NCBI RefSeq assembly: GCF_963678635.1 | Contig: NC_087064.1 | Span: forward strand, 30,473,740-30,533,739 | DNA length: 60,000 bases | Reading direction: 5' to 3' | Source of the DNA: Symsagittifera roscoffensis | Taxonomy: Eukaryota; Xenacoelomorpha; Acoela; Convolutidae | In this document: piece after piece, positions 11,371 through 24,200 of the stretch | How positions within the stretch are numbered: the stretch's first letter is position 1 | How the letters are laid out: each line of letters opens with the position of its first letter | Program-made: the position numbers and the translations under genes | Notes under the pieces: model-generated | Told to the model about the DNA's origin: nothing | What the model saw: only the letters and a program-made list of their open reading frames with translations | The model's database searches: none

Positions 11371-11379
11371 AAAAAAATA

Positions 11380-11880
11380 CATAGCCAACAGACAGTCGGA
11401 AAGAGTCTATGAACGCAAGTAAACAGAAAACATAGCCAAGATTGGAAAAGAGTAAGGAACGCAAAAAAAACATAAAAACACTCATTTTCTTAGAAATAGA
11501 TGCCCTTTAAGCTCTTTGAATTTCTAGAAAAAATTATGATTGGCGCTTTTTTGATGACATAAAGCCAACTAGAGAAAACTGGATCAATAGGTAAAGTTTT
11601 TATTCCGCTGGAAATCTAAAAATAAATTCCACTTTCGAAACTAAAAATCGTTCACGTTTTTTTGCGCCAATTCCACGTTTGTATTTGGAGAGTGCTTTTT
11701 ACGTTACTTTCAGCAGATGAATTTCAATTGAACTGAAAAACTGCATATATACCTAAGTGCATTCATAAATGCATCAATATGTATGAATGTGTATCTGTAG
11801 TTATTGGAGCATTTGAAAACTTTTTCTGAAAAAAAACAAGACCTATATAAAAGTCTTCCGTACGTTCATTACTCTTAAAA
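11380..11880 (+). repeat. Dispersed repeat, copy 1 (pair with 31250-31722)
   Basis: About 0.5 kb aligned in the same orientation with 31250-31722. Shared blocks include AGAGAAAACTGGATCAATA, GCTGGAAATCTAAAAA, TTCCACTTTCGAAACTA and a terminal GACCTATATAA(A/G)AGTCTT followed by CGTTCATTACTCTTAAAAA. The start is itself duplicated here (GGAAAGAGTCTATGAACGC then GGAAAAGAGTAAGGAACGC). Confidence 0.75.
11839..11858 (+). promoter_or_regulatory. TATA-like box within a conserved short inverted repeat
   Basis: AAGACCTATATAAAAGTCTT holds TATATAAA flanked by inverted AAGAC/GTCTT. The same arrangement is kept in the diverged copy at about 31.68 kb, which is why it is listed. Promoter activity is inference. 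Confidence 0.25.
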
Positions 11881-12060
11881 AATACCGAACAATTACTCGG
11901 ACTGGGTTGAGTGATATATCATAATAAAGCCTTAAGAGTCGTGATTCGAAAACATTAAAAAATTTTCCCTTGTTGAGAAAAACAGGCTTGAAATTTTTGA
12001 TTAAAGCGAGCGAGCAGTCTTACTTTGCCTGCTTAAAAGCTTACAACAGCTTAAAATGTT

Positions 12061-12151
12061 AAAATTTTGTTTTACTTTGGTTATTCTAGCGTTTTTTTTT
12101 TACTTTGGTTATTTTATTTTGGTTATTTTGTTTTACTTTGGTTATTCTAGT
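12061..12151 (+). repeat. Short tandem repeat of TTTTACTTTGGTTATT
   Basis: About four imperfect copies of TTTTACTTTGGTTATT, some ending TCTAG, in an A+T-rich setting. Confidence 0.7.
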
Positions 12152-12239
12152 CTACAAAAATTCAAAAAAACTGTATAACTTGAAACAAAAAATGATTTTT
12201 TTTCCAAGTAACTTTTCCAAAAAATTGTTTTTCAATTTG

Positions 12240-13490
12240 TTTATTTTACTACAACTGTCGAATATACCTGATCTCTTGTTTTTTGTTCAACTCCTTTTAT
12301 CGCACTACGCTGAAAAAAAGACAATAATTTGAAAACTTGCACAGACAGTAACCAGTTTAAATTGCTTTTTGCTTTTTGAATTGAAAAGAAATCATATAAA
12401 AGAAGTTTAAGCCGCAGAAAATTTGAGAGTAGATTACAGTGAGGCTTCTTCCTCAGTATTGTAATTTGTTTTTTCACAATTTCTTGCACTAGTTCTAACA
12501 CAATTTCTTTCTTATTTTCTTTTAGCTTATTGTATATTCTTTATATAAGTACATATAGCATTTTCATACTTCCTCATTTCAAAACAACGAGGGACAATTC
12601 AAAACACCTAGTATAACTTACTTCCTATATTCAAACGATAAAAAATCTTCGAGCAGTTTGAACTACATGAAAATCAACAGGTAAAAAAGGACAATGTTTT
12701 TGGACTAGATGAGAGGTCTTACTAGACTTTCATATCAAGTTTCGACTACTAGCCACCTGTTTCTGCTGCTTTGGCAATCTATATTATGAAAACTGAGAAG
12801 GCCTTGATTTGAAAATTGAAAAGATATATTAGCTAAAATTACTATTTGACACAGAAATAAGACGTGCAATTACCGTGTCAGGATGAATGTTAGAACCATT
12901 TTTTAACCGCTTGAATGATAAAGTAGTTCGGCAAAAAAATCAGTTCAAATTGAAGTCGGCTTAAAAACGAGGAAAAAGTTGCCGTTGCAAAATGTGTTTG
13001 ATTCTGTTCAAAGTTTTGGGATACCTTTTTCGAAAATTTTTTTTTTCTTACCTTTTGAAAATTTTTTTTAAAAGTTGGCTTCAAAAATGGTGGAAAATGG
13101 AAAATGGTCCGAATTTCTTCTGGATCCTGTTTTCGTACTTCATATTCTTTTTTTGGAAAGAAGTATACAAAAATAATTTAATTGGTTGTCAATAAAACCG
13201 GGAAAAGCGTAGTGCATCGCTTCGTGCTAAAAACGCATTATGAAAACATAACGAAAAAAAATCTTGCGCACAAAAATTTTTGGTATCAAATCTATATCAA
13301 AAAGATAGCTGTGTTCAAAACTTGAAAAACGTTGAGTTGTCACGATTCCTAAAAAAGTTTGGCTCTCTTGCAATATCTTGCAGTTTTTATGCACGATCTC
13401 GTAATATAACCCACCTTGATTTTTGTTCATCAAGCAAGATGAATACTTGAAAGCAAAATAATTCACAATTGCTCAGAACTTGTTTCTACA
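12240..13490. other. A+T-rich DNA with possible far-diverged satellite relics
   Basis: No gene seen. Small matches to the array consensus occur: CTACGCTGAAAAAAAGACAA near 12305 resembles the ACGCAGAAA box, and CTTGCAATATCTTGCAG with GCACGATCTCG near 13367-13402 resembles the CTTGCAAGAATCTTGC and GCACGATCTTGG boxes. The array may once have extended leftward. Confidence 0.35.
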
Positions 13491-13499
13491 TCAAAGGTA

Positions 13500-15085
13500 T
13501 GACTGAAAATAGGTTTGAAACCTTTTATGAACTGGCGGTAATTTCAATTTATTGATTTGGAACAAAACTTATCAACAACCTATTCAATTTTTTTCAACAA
13601 GCCATAAGTTGTAATTATTCAGTTTATAACAATTTGTTTGGAACACAAACATTAGGTATAGTCATTATTAACAATTGACTTTTTGCTTCAACCATGTTTT
13701 AATGTTTTTCTTCGACTTTTTTTAGTTTCCACGAAAAATCAGGTACCAAAAATATTAATCGAATAATTTTTCATATTGAAACTCTTTCAGTCGTGATTCT
13801 AACGGCAATAAAAATTTTGAGGAAGTACCCCAATGTAAAAAAACCGCTTTGAATTATTTGATTTTTATTTTAATTTCGAGCGAATGAAGTAAGTCTAATT
13901 CCGAGCGAATCTAAGTTTGAAACTTGTTATAATAAAACTGATCTTCCAGGCAAATTGTTTTTATCAAACGAAACATAATTTTAGAAGCTTCACTTAGACT
14001 TTTCTTAAGTTTAATCATTTACGGAGATAAGAGATGTCAATCATATCTAAGTTACTAACTTTATTCACATATATATGATTTTCTCATTACACCAATTTTT
14101 TTCAAAACGACAATTTTTTCATGAAAAAACAAACCATTCATTTCTTGTAGTTTTTGTATAAGTTCGGAAAACTCGGTGGTACTTGCACAACAACCGGTTA
14201 TCCTTGTGATTTTCTCTATCTTATCTTTAAATGGGTAAATACGCCAGTCGCGAAAACTTTGTCTTGTAAAACCTTGCAAGAATCTTGCAAGACTTTTAAA
14301 ACAATGACATTATCCCTTACAGAAGCTTGCATCATTCTTGCACGATCTTGGAGGCCATCCTCGATCGACTGGAAAAACTTCAAAAAGTTACTTCGAAAAA
14401 CTTGATTCCTGTATGTCGCTTTGAAACTATCGAGAAAATTGTTGTGCTAATTTTGCAACCGAGAATGTAGTGTTATTGAACTGTTTTTTAGGAAATATCG
14501 CTACTGGCGTCAAGAGAATCATAAAAGGTTTTTTTAACAAAAAAAATTTATGTATGGCTTTGGAATATAATTTATCAAAAACCTATTCGTTTTTTACACT
14601 AGCCAATTAGTTGTTACTTGTAATCTGATACAAATTTGTTTCGAACACAAACAATAGGTGTATATTACACCTAATGTTTTGCTCCGACCATTGAAAGTAG
14701 GGAGCAACTTTGTATTCAGGTGTGTTTCATTTTTTTTGATTATTTTTTTTGGTTTCCCACGCAAAACCAGTTACCACAAATTATCATTGCAATGGTTCCA
14801 GAGATGTTTTTAATGAAATTTATTCAGTCGAGGTTCAAATAGCAAAAATGTATATTGAAAATAAAGCATAATGTCAGAAAAACTGCTTTGAAAGTTTTGA
14901 CTTTACTTGCAGTTTCGAGCTAGTCAAGTTAGTCAAGTCTAATGTCGAACGTTTGTTATAAAATAAGCTGATCTTCGGCTGAAATTAAACAAAAAAAAAT
15001 TCGGACGAAAAATTGTTTTAGAAATTTTAGCTTACAAAAAAATTCAAATATTCTGAGCAAAATAAAGATTTTTTTTGGAGATAAT
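13500..15085 (+). repeat. Diverged left-edge satellite monomers
   Basis: From about 13.5 kb the sequence follows the array order (AACAAAACTTATCAACAACC, ACACAAACATTAGGTAT and so on) with many substitutions. From 14.15 kb it converges on the consensus (ACAACCGGTTATCCTTGTGA, CATCCTCGATCGACTGG at 14351). The left boundary is gradual. Confidence 0.75.
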
Positions 15086-18000
15086 TGTTGTCGATATTGC
15101 CTAAGTTACTAACCTTCGAAGGCAATGTATCATTTGTTCATGACATCACGCAGAAACAACGGCATTTTTTAAATAAAAAAGTCATTTATTGTAGTTTTTT
15201 CAAAAGGTCGGAACTTTCTGTGGTATTTGCACAACAACCGGTCATCTTTGTGATTTTCTGTGTTTTATCCCTAAATGGATTTAAAAGCCCGTTTCGAACA
15301 CTTTGTCTTGTGAAACCTTGCAAGAATCGTGCTGGACCTTTAAAAGACTGACATTATCCCTAACAGAAGCTTGTATCATTCTTGCACGATCTTGGAGGGC
15401 ATCCTCGATCGACTGGAAAATCTCCAAAAACTTGCTTGAAAACACTTGATTCCTGTATGTTGCTTTGAAATTATCAAGAAAATTTTGTTAATTTTGCAAC
15501 CGAGAATGTAGTCTTTTTGATTTGTTTTTTTAAGGAAAAGTCGCTCCGGGCGTCAAGAGCATCATTAAAGGTTTTTCATATTAAAAATTTATGCATGGAT
15601 TCTGAAAAAAAACTTATCAAAAATCTATTTGTGTTTTCCACAAGCCAATTAGTTGTAACTTTTAATCAGATGAAAAGATATTTCAAACACAAGCAATAGT
15701 TGCAAATTTCATCTAATGTTTTGCTCCGACCATTGAAAGTAGGGAGTTATTTTGTTTTCAGGTGTGTTTAAATTTTTTCTGATTTATTTTTTCTGGTTTT
15801 CCCCTCAAAACTAGTTACCACAAAAAATAATCGAAATGGTTCCGGAGATGTTTCTTTATAATTTTTTTTAATTCTTAATTCAAAGAGCAATAAAAATATT
15901 GAAAATATAGCCCAATGTCAAAAAAAAAACAGCTTTGAAATTTCGGACTTTACTTTCAATTTGAACTAGTCTATTTGCAAACGTTTGTAATAAAAAAACT
16001 GATTTTTCCGGCTTAAAATAATTTTTTAATGATCGAAAACTAGTTCTAGAAACTTTACTTAGACCTAACAAAAAAATCATAATTTTTGAGCTAAATAATG
16101 CTTTTTTTTGGGCTAACTGTTGTCGATAGTGCCTAAGTTACTAACTTTCTACGGGAATGTATTGTTTGTTCATGACATCACGCAGAAACAACGACCTTTT
16201 TTAAACAAAAAAATTCATTTATTGTAGTTTTTTCAAAAGGTCGGAACTTTCTGTGGTATTTGCACAACAACCGGTCATCTTTGTGATATTAAGTATTTTA
16301 TCTCTAAATTGATTTATAAGCCTGTTTCGAACACTTTGTCTTGTGAAACCTTGCCAGAATCGTGCTGGATCTTTAAAAGAGTGACATTATCCCTAACAGA
16401 AGCTTGTATCATTCTTGCACGATCTTGGAGGGCATCCTCAATCGACTGGAAAATCTTCAAAAATTTGCTTGAAAACACTTGATTCCTGTATGTTGCTTTG
16501 AAATTATTCAGAAGATTTTGTTAATTTTGCAACCGAGAATGTAGTCTTATTGATTTGTTTTTTTTAAGGAAAAGTCGCTCCTGGCGTCAAGAACATCATT
16601 AAAGGTTTTTCATATTAAAAATTTATGCATGGATTCTGAAAAAAAACTTATCAAAAATCTATTTGTGTTTTCCACAAGCCAATTAGTTGTAACTTTTAAT
16701 CAGATGAAAAGATATTTCAAACACAAGCAATAGTTGTAAATTTCATCTAATGTTTTGCTCCGACCATTGAAAGTAGGGAGTTATTTTGTTTTCAGGTGTG
16801 TTTCAATTTTTTCTGATTTTTTTTTCGGTTGGTTTTCCCCTCAAAACTAGTTACCACAAAAAATAATCGAAATGGTTCCGGAGATGTTTCTTTATGAATT
16901 TTTTTCATTCTTGATTCGAAGAGCAATAAAAATATTGAAAATATAGCCCAATGTCAAAAAAAACAGCTTTGAAATTTCGGACTTTACTTTCAATTTGAAC
17001 TAGTCTATTTGCAAACGTTTGTTATAAAAAAACTGATCTTTCCGGCTAAAATACTTTTTTAATGACCGAAACTAGTTCTAGAAACTTTACTTAGAACTAA
17101 CAAAAAAATCATTATTTTTGAGCTAAATAATGCTTTTTTTTGGGCTAACTGTTGTCGATATTGCCTAACTTACTAACTTTTCTACGGGAATGTATTGTTT
17201 GTTCATGACATCACGCAGAAACAACGACCTTTTTTAAACAAAAAAATTCATTTATTGTAATTTTTTCAAAAGGTCGGAACTTTCTGTGGTATTTGCACAA
17301 CAACCGGTCATCTTTGTGATATTCAGTATTTTATCCCTAAATTGATTTATAAGCCTGTTTCGAACACTTTGTCTTGTGAGACCTTGCCAGAATTGTGCTG
17401 GATCTTTAAATACTGACATTATCCCTAACACAAGCTTGTATCATTCTTGCACGATCTTAGAGGGCATCCTCGATCGACTGGAAAATCTTCAAAAACTTGC
17501 TTGGAAACACTTGATTCCTGTATGTTGCTTTGAAACTATCGAGAAAATTGTTGTGTTGATTTTGCAACCGAGAATGTAGTGTTATTGAACTGTTTTTTAG
17601 GAAATGTCGCTACTACGTCAAGAGCATCACAAAAAGTTTTTTACAATAAAAATTTAAGCATGGATTCGGAATAAAGCTTATCAATAACCTATTCGTTTTT
17701 TCCACAAGCCAGTTAGTTGTAACTTTCAATCTGATAAATCTTTGTTTCGAACACAAACAATAAGTGTAAATTACACCTAAGGTTTTGCTCCGACCATGGG
17801 AGCAACTTTGTATTCAGTAGAGAGCAACCCGAGTAGAGAGCAACATTGTATTCAGGTGTGTTTCAATTTTTTCTGATTATTTTTTTTTTGGTTTTCCACG
17901 CAAAACCAGTTACCACAAATTATCATTGCAATGGTTCCAGAGATGTTTTTCTATGAAATTTTTTCAGTCGTGGTTCAAATAGCAAAAAAATATATTGAAA

Positions 18001-21000
18001 GTAAAGCCTAAGGTCAAAAAAATTGCTTTGAAAGTTATGACTTTACTTGCAGTTTCGAGCTAGTCAAGTTAGTCAAGTCTAATGTCGAGTGTTGCTATAA
18101 AATAAACTTTTCATTCCGGCTGAAATTAAAAAAAAAAAAAATTTTGGACGAAAAATTGTTTTAGAGCAAAATAAAAATTTTTTATTGGAGATATTTGTTG
18201 TCGATATTGCCTAAGTTACTATCTTTCTATGGGAATGTATTGTTTGTTCATGACATCACGCAGAAACAACGACCTTTTTTAAACAAAAAAATTCATTTAT
18301 TGTAGTTTTTTCAAAAGGTCGGAACTTTCTGTGGTATTTGCACAACAACCGGTCATCTTTGTGATATTCAGTATTTTATCCCTAAATTGATTTATAAGCC
18401 TGTTTCGAACACTTTGTCTTGTGAAACCTTGCCAGAATTGTGCTGGATCTTTAAAAGACTGACATTATCCCTAACACAAGGTTGTATCATTCTTGCACGA
18501 TCTTAGAGGGCATCCTCGATCGACTGGAAAATCTTCAAAAACTTGCTTGGAAACACTTGATTCCTGTATGTTGCTTTGGAACTATCAAGAAGATGTTGTT
18601 AATTTTGCAACCGAGAATGTAGTGTTATTGATTTGTTTTTTTTAAAAGGAAAAGTCGCTCCTGGCGTCAAGAGCATCATTAAATGTTTTTCATATTAAAA
18701 ATTTATGCATGGATTCTGAAAAAAAAATTATCAAAAATCTATTTGTGTTTTCCACAAGCCAATTAGTTGTAACTTTTAATCTGATGAAAAGATATTTCGA
18801 ACACAAGCAATAGGTGTAAATTACATCTAATGTTTTGCTCCGACCATTGAAAGTAGGGAGCAATTTTGTATATAGGTGTGTTTCATTTTTTCTGATTATT
18901 TTTTTTTGGTTTTACGTGCAAAACTAGTTACCACAAAAAAAAATCGAAATGGTTCCAGAGATGTTTCTTTATGAAACTCTTTCATTCTTGATTCAAAGCG
19001 CAATAAAAATATTGAAAATATAGTCCAATGTCAAAAAAAAACAGCTTTGAAATTTTGGACTTTACTTTCAATTTGAACTAGTCTATTTGCAAACATTTGT
19101 AATAAAAAAAAACTGATTTTTCCGGCTTAAAATAATTTTTTAATGATCGAAAACTAGTTCTAGAAACTTTAGTTAGACCTAACAAAAAAATCATAATTTT
19201 TGAGCTAAATAATGCTTTTTTTTGGGCTAACTGTTGTCGATAGTGCCTAAGATAAGAACTTTTGATGGTAGTGTATAGTTTGTTCATGACACCACGCAGA
19301 AACAACAGCATTTTTCTCAAAAAAACAGCCTTTTTTAGGAGTTTTTTCATAAGGTCGGAAGTTTATGTGGTACTTGCACATCAACCAGTTATCCTTACGA
19401 TATTCAGTATTCTGAATTGTGCTAGAATTTTGAAAGACTGACATTATATGTAACAGAAGCTTGCATCATTCTTGTACGATCTTGGAGGCCATCCTCGATC
19501 GACTGCAAAATCTTCAAAAAGTTACTTAAAAAAACTTGATTCCTGTATGTTGCTTTGAAAGTATCGAGAAAAATGTTGTGTTAATTTTGCAACCGAGAAT
19601 GTAGTGTTATTGATTTGTTTTTCTTAGGAAAAGTCGCTCCTGGCGTCAAGAGCATCATTAAATTTTTTTCATATTAAAAATTTCTGCATGGATTCTGAAA
19701 AAAAACTTATCAAAAATCTATTTGTGTTTTCCACAAGCCAATTAGTTGTAAATTTTAATCTGATGAAAAGATATTTCGAACACAAGCAATAGGTGTAAAT
19801 TACATCTAATGTTTTGCTCCGACCATTGAAAGTAGGGAGCAATTTTGTATTTAGGTGTGTTTCAATTTTTCTGATTATTTTTTTTTGATTTTCCGTGCAA
19901 AACTAGTTACCACAAAAAATAATCGAAATGGTTCCAGAGACGTTTCTTTATGAAACTTTTTTCATTCTTGATTCAAAGAGCAATAAAAATATTGAAAATA
20001 TAGTCCAATGTCAAAAAAAAACAGCTTTGAAATTTTGGACTTTACTTTCAATTTGAACTAGTCTATTTGCAAACGTTTGTAATAAAAAAACTGATTTTTC
20101 CGGCTTAAAATAATTTTTTAATGATCGAAAACTAGTTCTAGAAACTTTACTTAGACCTAACAAAAAAATCATAATTTTTGAGCTAAATAATGCTTTTTTT
20201 TGGGCTAACTGTTGTCGATAGTGCCTAAGATAAAAACTTTTGATGGTAGTGTATAGTTTGTTCATGACACCACGCAGAAACAACAGCATTTTTCTAAAAA
20301 AAAACAGCCTTTTTTAGGAGTTTTTTCATAAGGTCGGAAGTTTATGTGGTACTTGCACATCAACCAGTTATCCTTACGATATTCAGTATTCTGAATTGTG
20401 CTAGAATTTTGAAAGACTGACATTATATGTAACAGAAGCTTGCATCATTCTTGTACGATCTTGGAGGCCTTCCTCGATCGACTGCAAAATCTTCAAAAAG
20501 TTACTTCGAAAAACTTGATTCCTGTATGTTGCTTTGAAAGTATCGAGAAAAATGTTGTGTTAATTTTGCAACCGAGAATGTAGTGTTATTGAACTGTTTT
20601 TTAGGAAATGTCGCTACTGACGTCAAGAGCATCAAAAAAGGTTTTTTACAATAAAAATTTAAGCATGGATTTGGAATAAAGCTTATCAATAACCTATTCG
20701 TTTTTTCCACAAGCCAGTTATTTGTAACTTATAATCTGATAAATCTTTGTTTCGAGCACAAACAATAGGTGTAAATTACACCTAGTGTTTTGCTCCGACC
20801 ATTGAAAGTAGGGAGCAGCTTTGTATTCAGGTGTGTTTCAATTTTTTCTCATTGTTTTTTTTTTGGTTTTCCACGCAAAACCAGTTACCACAAATTATCA
20901 TTGCAATGGTTCCAGAGATGTTTTTAATGAAATTTATTCAGTCGAGGTTCAAATAGCAAAAATGTATATTGAAAATAAAGCATAATGTCAGAAAAACTGC

Positions 21001-21201
21001 TTTGAAAGTTTTGACTTTACTTGCAGTTTCGAGCTAGTCAAGTTAGTCAAGTCTAATGTCGAACGTTTGTTATAAAATAAACTGATCTTCGGCTGAAATT
21101 AAACAAAAAAAATTTCGGACGAAAAATTGTTTTAGAAATTTTAGCTTACAAAAAAAATTCAAATATTCTGAGCAAAATAAAGATTTTTTTTTGGAGATAA
21201 T
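15086..21201 (+). repeat. Left half of array: six full monomers without strict alternation
   Basis: Monomers start at 15086, 16118, 17150, 18196, 19232 and 20210 (lengths 1032, 1032, 1046, 1036, 978, 992). A-type features (TTGCCTAAGTTACTAACC) and B-type features (GTGCCTAAGATAAAAAC, CACCACGCAG) are mixed or occur twice in a row. This suggests unequal exchange between the types. Confidence 0.85.
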
Positions 21202-24200
21202 TGTTGTCGATATTGCCTAAGTTACTAACCTTCGAAGGCAATGTATCATTTGTTCATGACATCACGCAGAAACAACGGCATTTTTTAAATAAAAAAGTCA
21301 TTTATTGTAGTTTTTTCAAAAGGTCGGAACTTTCTGTGGTATTTGCACAACAACCGGTCATCTTTGTGATATTCTGTATTTTATCCCTAAATGGATTCAT
21401 AAGCCTGTTTCGAACATTTTGTCTTGTGAAACCTTGCCAGAATCGTGCTGGATCTTTAAAAGACTGACATTATCCCTAACACAAGCTTGTATCATTCTTG
21501 CACGATCTTAGAGGGCATCCTCGATCGACTGGAAAATCTTCAAAAACTTGCTTGGAAACACTTGATTCCTGTATGTTGCTTTGAAACTATCGAGAAAATT
21601 GTTGTGTTAATTTTGCAACCGAGAATGTAGTGTTATTGAACTGTTTTTTAGGAAATGTCGCAACTACGTCAAGAGCATCACAAAAGGTTTTTTACAATAA
21701 AAATTTAAGCATGGATTTGGAATAAAGCTTATCAATAACCTATTCGTTTTTTCCACAAGCCAGTTATTTGTAACTTATAATCTGATAAATCTTTGTTTCG
21801 AACACAAACAATAGGTGTAAATTACACCTAGTGTTTTGCTCCGACCATTGAAAGTTGGGAGCAGCTTTGTATTCAGGTGTGTTTCATTTTTTCTGATTAT
21901 TTTTTTTTGGTTTTACGTGCAAAACTAGTTACCACAAAAAATAATCGAAATGGTTCCAGAGATGTTTCTTTATGAAACTCTTTCATTCTTGATTCAAAGC
22001 GCAATAAAAATATTGAAAATATAGTCCAATGTCAAAAAAAACAGCTTTGAAATTTTGGACTTTACTTTCAATTTGAACTAGTCTATTTGCAAACGTTTGT
22101 AATAAAAAAACTGATTTTTCCGGCTTAAAATAATTTTTTAATGATCGAAAACTAGTTCTAGAAACTTTACTTAGACCTAACAAAAAAATCATAATTTTTG
22201 AGCTAAATAATGCTTTTTTTGGGCTAACTGTTGTCGATAGTGCCTAAGATAAAAACTTTTGATGGTAGTGTATAGTTTGTTCATGACACCACGCAGAAAC
22301 AACAGCATTTTTCTCAAAAAAAAACAGCCTTTTTTAGGAGTTTTTTCATAAGGTCGGAAGTTTATGTGGTACTTGCACATCAACCAGTTATCCTTACGAT
22401 ATTCAGTATTCTGAATTGTGCTAGAATTTTAAAAGACTGACATTATATGTAACAGAAGCTTGCATCATTCTTGTACGATCTTGGAGGCCTTCCTCGATCG
22501 ACTGCAAAATCTTCAAAAAGTTACTTCGAAAAACTTGATTCCTGTATGTTGCTTTGAAAGTATCGAGAAAAATGTTGTGTTAGTTTTGCAACCGAGAATG
22601 TAGTGTTATTGAACTGTTTTTTAGGAAATGTCGCTACTGACGTCAAGAGCATCAAAAAAGGTTTTTTACAATAAAAATTTAAGCATGGATTTGGAATAAA
22701 GCTTATCAATAACCTATTCGTTTTTTCCACAAGCCAGTTCGTTGTAACTCTTAATCTGATAAATCTTTGTTTCGAACACAAACAATAGGTGTATATTACA
22801 CCTAGTGTTTTGCTCCGACCATTGAAAGTAGGGAGCAGCTTTGTATTCAGGTGTGTTTCAATTTTTTCTGATTATTTTTTTTTGGTTTTCCACGCAAAAC
22901 CAGTTACCACAAATTATCATTGCAATGGTTCCAGAGATGTTTTTTATGAAATTTATTCAGTCGAGGTTCAAATAGCAAAAATGTTTATTGAAAATAAAGC
23001 ATAATGTCAGAAAAATTGCTTTGAAAGTTTTGACTTTACTTGCAGTTTCGAGCTAGTCAAGTTAGTCAAGTCTAATGTCAAACGTTTGTTATAAAATAAA
23101 CTGATCTTCGGCTGAAATTAAATAAAAAAAATTTCGGACGAAAAATTGTTTTAGAAATTTTAGCTTAAATAAAAAATTCAAATATTCTGAGCAAAATAAA
23201 GATTTTTTTTGGAGGTAATTGTTGTCGATATTGCCTAAGTTACTAAACTTCGAAGGGAATGTATCATTTGTTCCAAAAAAGTCTTTTATTGTAGTTTTTT
23301 CAAAAGGTTGGAACTTTCTGTGGTATTTGCACAACAACCGATCATCTTGTGATATTCTGCATTTTATCCCTAAATGGATTTATAAGCCTGTTTCGAACAT
23401 TTTGTCTTGTGAAACCTTGCAAGAATCGTGCTGGACCTTTAAAAGACTGACATTATTCCTCACACAAGCTTGTATCATTCTTGCACGATCTTGGAGGGCA
23501 TCCTCGATCGACTGGAAAGTCTTCAAAAACTTGCTTGGAAACACTTGATTCCTGTATGTTGCTTTGGAACTATCAAGAAGATGTTGTTAATTTTGCAACC
23601 GAGAATGTAGTGTTATTGATCTGTTTTTTTTAAAGGAAAAGTCGCTCCTTGCGTCAAGAGCATCATTAAATGTTTTTCAGATTAAAAATTTATGCATGGA
23701 CTCTGAAAAAAAACTTATCAAAAATCTATTTGTGTTTTCCACAAGCCAATTAGTTGTAACTTTTAATCTGATGAAAAGATATTTCGAACACAAGCAATAG
23801 GTGTAAATTACATCTAATGTTTTGCTCCGACCATTTAAAGTAGGGAGCATCTTTGTATTTAGTTGTGTTTCAATTTTTCTGATTATTTTTTTTTGGTTTT
23901 CCGTGCAAAACTAGTTACCACAAAAAATAATCGAAATGGTTCCAGAGACGTTTCTTTATGAAACTCTTTCATTCTTGATTCAAAGAGCAATAAAAATATT
24001 GAAAATATAGCCCAATGTCAAAAAAACAGCTTTGAGAATTTGGACTTTACTTTCAATTTGAATTAGTCTATTTGCAAACGTTTGTTATAAAAAAACTGAT
24101 TTTTCCGGCTTAAAATAATTTTTTAATGATCGAAAACTAATTCTAGAAACTTTTCTTAGACCTAACAAAAAAATCATAATTTTTGAGCTAAATAATGCTT